DNA of 64,000 bases from assembly GCA_030704615.1 (NCBI GenBank), contig CM060731.1, positions 96,018,756-96,082,755 of the forward strand, in the 5' to 3' direction. Numbering within the stretch: the stretch's first letter is position 1; each line of letters begins with the position of its first letter. Made by a program: the position numbers and the translations under genes. The notes below the pieces were generated by a model. That model had not been told where the DNA came from. It saw nothing but the letters and a program-made list of their open reading frames with translations, and made no database searches. This stretch comes from Takakia lepidozioides. Taxonomy: Eukaryota; Streptophyta; Takakiopsida; Takakiales; Takakiaceae. Below are positions 55,340-64,000 of this stretch, one piece after another.

Positions 55340-56336
55340 TTGGGTTGTGAGTTTTCATCACGGAGGTGCCACCAGTTGCTGAGGGGAGTGCCGGTATAAG
55401 GACCAGCGATACTAGTGGGTGTACAATACGAGTTGTGCGGTTTAGGCCATCTTCACCTTCAGTGTCTTCTGAGGAAGGTTCAGACTCAGAGTCAAGAGGA
55501 TTCTCGCCAAGGGTGCAAGCCATTTCTGTGCCATTGTTGTGGGACACGATGGAGGAGATGTATAGAGCTACCGAGGGGCCACGTAGGTACTCTGGAGTTG
55601 TGGGCACCATCGAGCTTGATGACTTCATACATGAGTTTGACAGTTGGTATGATTTGTAGCAGATTCACAATCCACAACTATTTACGCCCTTTATGGCGTG
55701 GAAGGGGCTATTCCAGCACCTTGAGGGGCCGCCCATGGATGATTACCATGAGTTTAGGCGGGGACATGAGATACAGATTGAGGAGTGGCGACAATATTGG
55801 TCACCTAATTACGTCTCTATCAATAGAGGCACAGTGGCACAACCACACCAGCAGCTACACCAGCAGCTTCTGCAAGTAGCAGTGGAACAAGTGGATCAGG
55901 AGCTGGGACATCCACTCCAGCTCTTGCCGCAACACCAACACCTGTACTGCCTGCCTTCAATCCGGTTGTGGAGTTCTTCCAAGAATTGAGAAGGAACTAC
56001 CAGGGGGTGAGGACAGAGAAGTTGCGGAGTTTGCAAGAGTTCCAGCGCAAGCCCACTGAGAGTTTGCGGGAGGCTTACACTCGCATGAGGCGCTTCATAA
56101 GTGTAATCCAAGGGGTTACGGAATTGCTAGCAGAGCGGATAAAGCTCAACATGGTGGAGGAGCGAGTGGTTATGGTGGGGTTTGGCAAGGAAGCACAAGA
56201 AAGTGGGGCTCCTAGCCAACAACAACCAACCACCCAACGTGCTCAAGGCAACAAGGGGGCTCAGATGAAGTCCAGGGAATGCCAGAGGGGATCTAAGATA
56301 CAAAGGTCTCTTCCTTCATTTTCAGGCCAGCAATAG
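55340..56336 (+). pseudogene. Gypsy-type Gag capsid region
   Basis: Frames 55,366-55,659, 55,693-55,989 and 55,968-56,336 give 'YSGVVGTIELDDFIHEFDSWYD', 'FTPFMAWKGLFQHLEGPPMDDY' and 'KLRSLQEFQRKPTESLREAYTRMRRFISVIQG'. The last block is the usual retrotransposon Gag pattern (F-x-x-x-x-Q-x-x-x-E-S-x-x-x-x-x-x-R). Stops and one frame change break it. It is followed by zinc knuckles and a protease, as expected for Gag-Pro. Confidence 0.75.
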
Positions 56337-56660
56337 ATGGGTGTGTCATGTTGGGATTGTGGAGGACCACATTTGAAGAAGGATTGCCCAGAAAGAGGCA
56401 AAGGGTCGGCACAGGCACAGCCTACAGAACCACAGTGTGGGCATTGTGGCAAGTATGGGCATGAGGAGGCCCATTGTTATTATTTGCATCCTGAGCTACG
56501 GCCAGGTCAGTTCCAAGGGAACAGTGGTGGCCGAGGACGAGGCAATGTAATCCAGAGAGGTAGAAAAGGCAGAGGTCATGGTGGAGGTCGTAACCAAAAT
56601 CAAGGAGCACAGGGTCAGGGTCAAGGTCATAACCAAGGCATGGTGGATAGGCTTGCCTAG
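56337..56660 (+). pseudogene. Gag nucleocapsid with two CCHC knuckles
   Basis: 'CWDCGGPHLKKDC' (C-x2-C-x4-H-x4-C) and 'CGHCGKYGHEEAHC' (C-x2-C-x4-H-x4-C), followed by a Gly/Arg/Gln-rich tail ('GGRGRGNVIQRGRKGRGHGGG'). This binds element RNA in active relatives. It is open for 107 codons. Confidence 0.85.
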
Positions 56661-57410
56661 CTAGAGCAACATCTTGCTGCCATGGCCACTATTCATGTTC
56701 CGCCAGATCCAAGGCCTGAGGTTCAAGCTCCACCTTCACAACCTCCTATGCCTAGGGAAGACCAGATTGGTATGGGCTTCATGTGTGGAGCCGCACTTGC
56801 AGGGCCATTGCATATACTTGATTCTGCAGCTGCTGTCACTCGAGTAGCAACGCATGCTCCTGAGCCAAGAGGAGTGGATGTGGATTTTGATCCACAAAGG
56901 GGGGAAGCAAGTCGTCAGACAAGGCTTCCATAGTCCTTTACATTGGCTGAGACAGTGTCACCCACGCCATCAATGGCACCCGCTCGTCCAAGCGTGTCAG
57001 AGGTAGAGCCATGAGTGTCATTAAGAAGAGTTGGTGTAGCTCGGGAAATGCCAGTGGGTGGTGCTGTAAAGCAAGGTGTAGCCAATACATTGTTGGGGGC
57101 GGCTACAACAATTTGCCAAGCTCCATTGTTTTCTACAATGACAATTGCAATGCCGGGGGTTCGGCCAGCTACAACGTTTTGACTAGCAACTGCACTCTGT
57201 GAGAGTGGTGATGCATCAGCACTATCTGCGGGGATAGTAGATAATGTGTAATGCATGGATGCCTTGGATTCAATGGTGAGGACAGCCACAGCTGCGCCAT
57301 GACAAGTGGCAGTTGCACGGTTGCAGGAGTTGCCAACTAGGCCAGCCATTGAGCGTAGCATGGCGACTCCTGGAATAGTCCTGGTGGACAATCAGGATGC
57401 AGTGTTTTAG

Positions 57411-57971
57411 TTGAGTGGCCTAGCCGGGAGGAGGTATAGGCCACTGCGAGTCTTGTTGGATTCGGGAGCACAGCCATTGATGTTGGGGAGAGCAGTAATT
57501 GCAGGCTTGGGCCTTATAGAGGCAGACTTAGAGCCTTGCCCCTTCCAAATTCAGACATCTTTGGGTGGTTCAGAGAAGGCGCGAGGTATCACATGCCATA
57601 AGCTCTTCATACGACTACAGCCATATCATCCTACGGACGGCTCAGTCATGAGAGCCAAAGCCATTGTTACGGACGCGATGTCATACGATGTGCTTGTTGG
57701 TGGGGCGGTGTTGTACCCCATGGGATTTGCTCTGGATTTTTGGGAGGAAATGGCGTCCTATATTCCTGAGTGGCAGTCAGGGGATGGCCGACGTGCACTG
57801 CTCCCAGTGCGGTTTATTGGGAATGCAGCGGTGGATCATAGGAACATGATGCCCACATTGGCTGCATTCTCAGGGGTGGTGGCTTGGGGTGGTGAGCTCT
57901 TGGAGGGCAATAGCCATGCGGAGGATAGCCCACCACCTGATGAGGAGAGACAATTGGCATACAAGGCTTAG
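57411..57971 (+). pseudogene. Retroelement aspartic protease with C-terminal extension
   Basis: A 186-codon frame starting near 'YRPLRVLLDSGAQPLMLGRAV' (active-site D-S-G) and continuing with 'LGGSEKARGITCHKLFIRL', 'AIVTDAMSYDVLVGGAVLYPMG' and 'WEEMASYIPEWQSGDGRRALLPV'. The D-S-G box and 'YDVLVG' fit a retropepsin. The D-S-G form and long tail differ from the D-G-G protease at 10,365, so it is another family. A low-complexity linker (56,682-57,400) connects it to gag. Confidence 0.7.
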
Positions 57972-58111
57972 TTGCTCCCTCACTGTGGGGTACAGTTGGG
58001 GATTTGCAGCGAGTAGCAAACCAGTGTGTGCAACAAGCATGGCAGGAGGCCTTTCCATTGGTAGGTGAGGGAAATTCAGTCTCATCACCTGGACCTCCTT
58101 AGTTAGCTCCA

Positions 58112-58396
58112 TTGGACACAGTGCCCATTACCTGGCAACCACCCGACTCAGGGATTTGTTTGCTAGACCTGTTTGGAGGCATGGGCACTGGGCTTGCAAG
58201 AGTGTTGCAAGCTGGGATTAAAGTACGAAAGTACTTGTATGTGGAGAACGATGAGATAGCTCGGCGTATTTCTATGCGCCACATTGCCTTGCTCACACAC
58301 CAGTATCCTGAGTTGTTGTCTCTCTCAGCAATTCAAGGGTACCAAAAGGCCTTGCCAGCAGACATTACCTTGTTGGGGGCGGATGTAGATGCATAA
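58112..58396 (+). pseudogene. Cytosine-C5 DNA methyltransferase N-terminal catalytic fragment
   Basis: A 94-codon frame, 'WQPPDSGICLLDLFGGMGTGLARVLQAGI', then 'VRKYLYVENDEIARRISMRHI' and 'LPADITLLGADVDA'. The D-L-F-G-G-x-G-x-G SAM loop (motif I), the strand ending in E-N-D (motif II) and the following helix are those of C5 methyltransferases of the DNMT3/DRM-like style. Sequence after about 58,381 matches noncoding repeat (TGTAGATGCATA, also at 31,335), so the catalytic P-C motif and target-recognition region are deleted. It directly follows the Gag-protease remnant in the same orientation. C5 methyltransferases carried by LTR retrotransposons have been described in charophytes and dinoflagellates. 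Confidence 0.78.
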
Positions 58397-61060
58397 ATGG
58401 GTACAATTTTATTTTCGGATCGTTTTTTATCCTTAGCCAGGCTGTTTCGGCATTGTGCTGCCAAATTATCACAAGTTGTTAGTTACTTGGGAACTGCTGG
58501 TGAAGCACTTAGGAATTAGATTAAGTCTGAGATGAGCATCGAGTGGCACTCAAAACGACAGTAGGAACGCTGCAATGACAACATAGTAGGCTACCAACAC
58601 GGTACAACTAGCAGCAACTTGGAAATTGTTTGAACTGTACAAGGGCGACTGTAAGGACGGGTTACGATCTGTCTATTCTCCCCTTTCACTTATCCAGTAG
58701 GTCCACACGGTGACAGCAGCAAATTAGAATTAGGACATTGTATAGCGATGAAATATCGCAACAACAGCAAGACGGTGCATCGGAACAACGGCGGAACGGA
58801 CGACTTCGGAGCGGAGCATGGCCAGCCAGACGGTGCAAATGGGTAGTTGGAGGTGACTTCCGAGGGTACAAGATCAAGTGGCAGGATTCAAGACTCCATG
58901 GGCATCACCATTAGGAGAATTTCCAGGGAAGCAGCAGACTTCCTACACGGCGGATCCATAGAGAACGGCGTTTGGAATTGGTTTTTAACTCCGATTGACC
59001 TGAGGATTTATATTCAATTACGGAGCACCTAATCATAATTTATCACCAAGTTTTGTGATTTATGGTTAAGGTTATCAATGGCACCGAATTACGAGGCTAC
59101 AGCATTTGCGGCGACCGATTTAAATTATTTTCTATGGATTTCATTGGAGGAAAAGGCTCAAATTCGCCTTAAAAGGTTGAGCGGATCATAACCGCCACCT
59201 AGCGGACAAATAGGATGAGGAAAATCCCTTTGACCGGTTTTCCGGATGAGTTCCATCCAAATATTTGTTTATTGAACTTTAGTAGTTTTTTTTAATTATA
59301 TCTCCCTCTAGTTTATATTAGTTTAAGACTATCCTACAATATTTTAAGAGCCCCAAAAACAGTATAAAAGAAGGGCAAGGCTTCCTTGTTTCTTCACCTA
59401 GTTCCTTTCTTTTGCTTTGCTCTTGCTTTGTTGTAGTTTAGTTTGCTAGAGGGAGCCTAGGTCCTAGGGAGTGGAGCTTGAAGCTCCCTAGTTAGGAATG
59501 AGTTGATTTTGAGAGCTAAGGCGAGGAAGCTAGCTCATTGTGGGCCTTGAGGCCATTTGCTTTGATAAAGAAGGAAGTTCGTGATCACTAGAGAGTAGAT
59601 TGGAGAGACTTGGGACGAGTAGAGTGTTATGGGTGGACAATGTTGTCATGCACCTAGAGAAAGGGCCTCACAAGAGCCACACCATTGAGCCATTAGAGCA
59701 TCCCAAGCTCACATTGCTCCTAAGGTTGATAAACCACTTACTTTACTTTGCTTTGATATTTGCTTTGCTACTCCATTTGAGTTTGCAAGACAGGCCTATG
59801 AGAGGCTGTCTCTTATATGTGAAAAACTAACCCTCTAAGGAAAGATGAGAGCTTAGTTGAGAGAGAAAGGTTCATTTGTTAAAGGAGCAAGGACTCCATT
59901 GTGGGTTGAAGTCATATGACATGGTATATGTGTTAAGGAGAATGAAACTTCCTTAAAGGCTAAGAGTGAGAAGGCCTCTTAGGCGCCATAGATCCATAGG
60001 ATCATATATATTTCTTTATTGTTGTGCTTTTGAGTTTTTAAAGTGAAAAGGTTCCGGAAAGAGAGGACCAGCAAGGTGGTTAGTATCTAGGAGGGCCAGG
60101 GTGGCTATACTAACTCACTAAGCCCCCCTAAAAGATAGGGAGATCTTAGAGTAGGGGGTGGGGCTTCATTCTTTTGTTTTTTGTTGTTGATTCCCATTAT
60201 GAGGCGCCATTGAGGCCCGCTCAAGCAAGGATAGAGTCGCCATACTCTTAAGAGGCGAGGGAACTTTGTGCGCTGGGCCCCCGCAGCCATGCACCGAGGG
60301 CGCGGGCTTGCGTTGACTGTCGCACTTAAGGAAAGGACACACACGCGCGGCAGAGCAGAAGCATGCGGGCAGGCTGAGAGCCCCGCGCGCAGGACCGCCG
60401 GGCGGCCGCGAATGGCGGCGGACCGCTGGATGGCGTAACAGACATACACTAGACGGACCGCTGGGTAACCCGCACATGCGGCCGCGCCTAAGCGGGCTCT
60501 GCCACGCGTCCAAGGAGCTTTTACCCAGCGGACGCCCCCGTGGGGGGGGTGTTTAAGGGGTTTTTTTAAACCCTTCTCTATTGTTTATTGGGGATAGCCC
60601 CTTAGCTTTGATTTTTGCTGTATCAACAGATCTAATGGTAGGAAAAATCCGAGAGCCGGGGAGGAGATAGCTTAGAGAGTGGCCTCTCTTTTGGATCGGG
60701 TCTCTGAGAGTGAGGAGCCCCGAACCCCGAGCTACACGCCGAGACAGCGGCAAAGAGGTTTTGGGTACAAACTACTCTATCCTAGTTTTTAGGCTACAGT
60801 AGTGAACAGTGAAAGGGAGAGAGGTAGGGGATGACTTATTCTAAGGTAGGAAAGCCCTTGCTCCATTATTTAATTATATCCTAAAAGAGCCTCGAGGAAG
60901 AATCGGCTGGGCCCACCAGGCAGGGTAGGTCGCGGCAGTACCACACACGTTTTGGCTGGCGGATGAACTGCGATTTCATCCACCTCTATTGTTTTCATCC
61001 GTCGGGCAGGGGCAGTGGGTCCCCCCGCGCGGGAACAGGTTCCCGGGGTTCCCAATGATC
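58382..61060 (+). repeat. LTR-like region, forward copy (pairs with 29,000-31,335)
   Basis: It aligns with the reverse complement of 29,000-31,335 in order. It includes a conserved 3' leader (TTTCGGCATTGTGCTGCCAA), an AT-rich part with a likely TATA box (TATAAAAG, 59,363-59,370), a GC-rich block with GCGGACCGCTGGGTAACCCG (60,405-60,545) and a GGTTCCCGGGGTTCCC stretch (61,035). No credible gene inside. It appears to be the 3' end and LTR of the element with the C5 methyltransferase fragment. Confidence 0.5.
59363..59370 (+). promoter_or_regulatory. TATA box, probable LTR promoter
   Basis: TATAAAAG in an otherwise AT-rich run, followed about 30-40 bp later by a C/T-rich initiator-like stretch (TTCCTTGTTTCTTCACC). 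No other promoter elements are recognisable. Confidence 0.4.
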
Positions 61061-61552
61061 AGGTGCGTTCTCAAGGCGTTCCCCGTTGCCCTTGCAGGTA
61101 ATTCTTGGATCCCTGGGATTTGGAGCAGATTCTCTGCCCAGTGGTCATTTTTATTATTTAAGCTTCCGCTGCCTCATTCTATCTCTTGCTTTCTTTCTCT
61201 CTCGTGCACTCGTGAAGTACAGGGATTGTCTCCTTCTTCTGATGCTCTCCCGCCCTCTTGCTCTGCAACTCTACAGCTTGACGGTTTGATCGAATGCAAA
61301 TGTGGTGGCTTCGTGCAGGAACCACAACACTACACCTTTTTGCGTGCGAGCCCATCCACACTAACAAACAACGTCCATCCACATCTGGTTGGTGGGGGGC
61401 AATTTTGGGGTGCAGTTAGATTTGTAGGGAGCACCCACGAACGTGGAATATGAAAAAGTTTAAAAGGGTGCACCGTCCATGTCTCATACATTCCCATAAA
61501 GAATTTTCAAAAAAACTCCTTTATATTTCGACTGGGCTTATTTCGTGGAATA
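61061..61552. other. No recognisable gene
   Basis: C/T-rich sequence with a 154-codon plus-strand frame (60,989-61,453) of no recognisable family. It lies between LTR-like sequence and two hairpins. Confidence 0.35.
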
Positions 61553-61647
61553 AAGTGCCAGGCAAGCGAGTAGCGTTACGGAGTGTAAGCCAGTCGCGCG
61601 AGTGGCTTACACTCCATAACGCTACTCGCCAGCCTGGCAAGGCACTT
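61553..61647. repeat. Hairpin followed by a T-run
   Basis: Left arm 61,553-61,592 and right arm 61,603-61,647 pair through GCGAGTAGCGTTAYGGAGTG plus TAAGCCA and an outer AAGTGCC, with a 10-base loop. Twelve Ts follow immediately (61,647-61,658). It could be a foldback repeat or an RNA hairpin. Confidence 0.75.
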
Positions 61648-61675
61648 TTTTTTTTTTCAATTCTTTACGTCGCAG

Positions 61676-61788
61676 GGGTAAGCAACCCATGCGCGTTGCT
61701 TCACTGGTTCTCGCCCCTGCCCCTCGGGCTCTGCCCTCGTGGCAAGGGGCTCACACCTGTGAAGCACCTCGCGTGGGTTGCTTACCCT
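61676..61788. repeat. Second hairpin, GGGTAAGCAACCCA arms
   Basis: The left arm GGGTAAGCAACCCATGCGCG (61,676-61,704) pairs with 61,759-61,788 (GTGAAGCACCTCGCGTGGGT and TGCTTACCC). The loop has its own CCCCTGCCCC...GGCAAGGGGC pairing. It lies about 30 bp after the first hairpin. Confidence 0.7.
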
Positions 61789-62492
61789 ACACATAAACAG
61801 TCCATTGGGGTGACCCTCGAGCTAATTTCCCTTCTGTTGATTGTAATAGGATTCAATAGGGTGGCACTTCCACGACCATTACAAGACCAACATAGTCTCG
61901 CTTGCGGATTTCCAAAGAATCTAATGTTCATTAATTGTACTTTCCGCTGTGGCGGTTACTTGACGGCTAGCAAAGGCTCAATCGTAAAGGGTTGCCTGAT
62001 AAAATGACATTGCACATGGGCGCACTACCTTGTGGAGTGTGACGTGAGAGTATCTGGGTGTGACATCTGCAAGGATCCCAATTTGTCTTTATGGCACGCG
62101 TTAAATGGAGTTAGGGCACCTGCGATCTCCATAACATGGCTTCCGCAAAATCGCATTGGGAACGTCATCAAACTACAAAGACTGCCTTCGTGTTGGACAT
62201 ATGTAATCATGGCCAGCCTGCCATTTTGTGCCCTTTTGCTATACAAATTGATGGCTAGTGTGGACTATCGAATATGCAGTGGCTGGTGTCAGCTAGGTAG
62301 AGTGCGGTCCGTGCTGTCATTCCTTCATGAACAGTTTATCATTGCATCATCCCGAATTTTGGATGGAACACGTTTCATGCTGTTCGCACTTCGCAAACGT
62401 CGTTTTCTGTCAACCAACAGCATGTTGCACATCCTTGCCTTCTTTGGAGACATCAACATTTTCTCCTGTAGTAAGTTGCGCCAGACTATCTC
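61789..62492. other. No recognisable gene
   Basis: A 154-codon plus-strand frame (62,032-62,496) has no motif I can name. It may be upstream or intron sequence of the MULE fragment that follows. Confidence 0.35.
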
Positions 62493-63026
62493 TTGAGTTG
62501 TCACCATGACCTCCTTTCTGTGGATTGTGCGGCCCGTTTTCATTCAGACGAGGAGTCTATTCCCTTCAGTGCATCTGTGGATGACGAAGGATTTGTTGTG
62601 GTTGGGGAGGATGTCTTGGCAAGAAGATTTAAATTTGAAATCGGATCGTTGCTTGTGGAGAAGGAGATGTACGATGCAGGTGGAAAAGTTGAAAGTACAT
62701 TGTTCCAGAAGCCGACTATGTCGAGATCCTGCAGGGAATGGAGAGTTCCTGCTGGAAGATATAGGGTCGTTGGTGCTCAAAGAAGACAATCTAGTGGCTC
62801 CATTAATGTGATGCCTGATACAGCGGCCTCCGTCGTTCTCGACCAAAGGGCTGTAGTGGTGAAGCATGAAGCTACACCCTTTGCGACGTTCATAACCTTG
62901 TTCGATTCCTCCGGTGACGATGTATCTGAGATTTCGGGTCCGCATATTGATGCCCCAGTGCAGGAGAGTAATGTGCAGGAGATCACAAGTGTCATTCCAA
63001 AGTTGAAAGCAAATTGGGTGGCATGA
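62493..63026 (+). pseudogene. MULE-like transposase N-terminal fragment
   Basis: A 177-codon open frame. 'ARRFKFEIGSLLVEKEMYDAGG' and 'CREWRVPAGRYRVVGAQRR' align with 'CVRYHLKPGSVFLEEERKDSNG' and 'REWRVPPSDSVIYRAVGDF' near the N-terminus of the transposase at 37,429. The middle is low-complexity. The frame ends 15 bp before the terminus of ParB-methylase copy 4, so the rest of this diverged transposase has been displaced or lost. Confidence 0.62.
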
Positions 63027-63041
63027 GGGTGGCATTCACAG

Positions 63042-64000
63042 GGGAGCTGCTATTTCATGAGCGGCATGAGCATGAGTGGAAAAAAAAAAAGCATGAGCGG
63101 GCCATTGTGTGTCCACAGAAATAGGGTTAGGAGGCACGGAAATAGGGTCATGTGGACTCGTCATAGCAATGAAATGCAACATTTTATTGCAAATTTTGTG
63201 GCAAGCCACGTCTATACAAGTGTGTCCTAACTAACATAGCAGGAATGGGAACTACTCTCCTACACCTTCTGAGGAACTTGGCCCTCCTTCTTCCTCATCC
63301 CCCTCATCCCCCCCATCCTCCGAGCTCTGTGATGCATCGGTTGCACTATGCCTCTCAAAAATTCCGTCCTCTCCTTGGGGGACTGTCCACCTCACCTCCT
63401 GGGAATCTTCTGCCTCTTCTCCCCCACTTTCCTCAGCAGAATCCAAGACAAATCTACGAGCCCGACGGGCTCTAATAGCTGTTGCCTCCTCCCTCATCTT
63501 CATTTTCTTGAGGCTTGCCTCGTCTAAAATCTGCTGTACACGACTACGTTCGGAACACCTCCTAATGGACACCGAAGCAAGCCGGGCAACATAAGTAGGA
63601 AGGATGTAGTCCCTTTCTGGACTAGGCATGAAATCCCCCCTGGCAAAAAAAGGCACGTTCCTCCTGCCCATGAACTCCGGTGTAGACGTCCTTGCTGCAG
63701 TACTTGGCATCCTACAGTAAGAACAAATCCACTTCAAGAATGTCAATACCAGCAGAAGCAGAAAGGGTTTTCAATGAAATAAGAGAGCGAAGGGAGGTGC
63801 CTAACGAAATCTGGAGGCAACTTACAATGCGACCACTCACTCGTAAACCGGGGGCTCCTCGGCCTCGATCCCAACTTGTTCCTCCCCCTGCTCCTTCTCG
63901 GATTTTTCCTCATCCTCCGAGGATGCCTCTTCCTCTTTGGGCAGACGTTCAGCCGCTGCAAGTTCCGAGTTGTGGAGGGCAGTATCTAGCTCGAAGGTGA
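63042..64000 (-). mobile_element. ParB-methylase transposon, copy 4 (3' end only in window)
   Basis: It starts at the terminus GGGAGCTGCTATTTCATGAG and runs leftward in gene sense through the 3' untranslated region, the last exon and the previous exon to the window edge. The terminus has one extra base relative to the other copies. Sequence is close to copy 1 but with fewer lesions. Whether the rest of the gene is intact lies outside the window. Confidence 0.85.
63252..63711 (-). CDS. Acidic last exon of ParB-methylase gene, copy 4 (open)
   Basis: Minus-strand exon beginning after TTACTGTAG (63,711) with 'MPSTAARTSTPEFMGRRNVPFF', through 'RRCSERSRVQQILDEASLKKMKMREEA' to the acidic tail 'DEGDEEEGGPSSSEGVGE' and stop. 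It is the only copy in the window in which this exon is fully open. The upstream exon (about 63,844-64,000) is also open and ends at GA|GTGAGT. The tail's role is unknown; acidic tails may act in histone or chromatin contact, but that is speculation. Confidence 0.75.

Noticed and set aside
56915-57391. 158-codon minus-strand open frame
   Set aside because: It is antisense to the Gag-protease linker, rich in Ala/Thr/Val from composition bias, with no domain.

Overview
This window is a dense nest of eukaryotic mobile elements. I see no convincing single-copy host gene. Spliced genes with GT-AG introns, an AATAAA signal, Ty3/gypsy pol fragments, a non-LTR reverse transcriptase, MULE-type transposases with SWIM zinc fingers and a retroelement-linked cytosine-C5 methyltransferase fragment all point to a large, repeat-rich plant-lineage genome. 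A streptophyte (charophyte) alga such as Chara is my best guess. That is inference, because no marker gene fixes the species.

The centrepiece is a 14.7-kb DNA transposon at 32,939-47,646. Its ends share an inverted TGCTATTTCATGAGC motif, and a 12-bp direct repeat (CCAGATTGGGGA) flanks it. It sits inside a reverse-oriented gypsy pol gene whose reading frame resumes exactly across the insertion. The left arm carries an open two-exon, about 1,212-residue MULE-like transposase with a C-terminal SWIM finger, transcribed leftward. The right arm carries a roughly ten-exon gene, transcribed rightward, joining a ParB-like DGNHR domain to a beta-ordered N6/N4 DNA-methyltransferase fold: a DIPD sequence in the place of motif IV (DPPY), then motif I (LDLTCGTG). 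Between the two divergent genes lie 3.3 kb of palindromic arrays with the core TTCGGCGCCGAA, including a large inverted repeat of about 410 bp. Related hairpin arrays sit in an intron of the methylase gene and beside the left terminus.

Partial copies of the ParB-methylase half occur three more times: 3,805-9,068 (minus), 17,178-21,718 (plus) and 63,042 to the window end (minus). All keep the 3' end of the gene and the transposon terminus.

Layout: 1-3,804, two head-to-head LTRs around LINE debris. 3,805-9,068, ParB-methylase copy 1, then a 500-base assembly gap. 9,569-14,000, an LTR fragment and a decayed gypsy pol. 14,040-24,050, minisatellite, an unknown retroelement ORF split by ParB-methylase copy 2, a polypurine tract and a 975-bp LTR. 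24,051-32,938, transposon, integrase and hAT fragments, AT-rich repeats and LTR-like sequence. 32,939-47,646, the large transposon. 47,647-51,290, the rest of the interrupted minus-strand gypsy element. 51,389-52,014, a MULE C-terminal fragment. 52,260-54,590, a foldback structure. 55,250-61,060, a gypsy gag-protease remnant followed by a truncated C5 methyltransferase and LTR-like sequence. 61,550-61,790, two hairpins. 62,493-63,026, a MULE N-terminal fragment, then ParB-methylase copy 4.

Two unrelated DNA methyltransferase folds (C5 and N6/N4) therefore ride on mobile elements in one 64-kb stretch.
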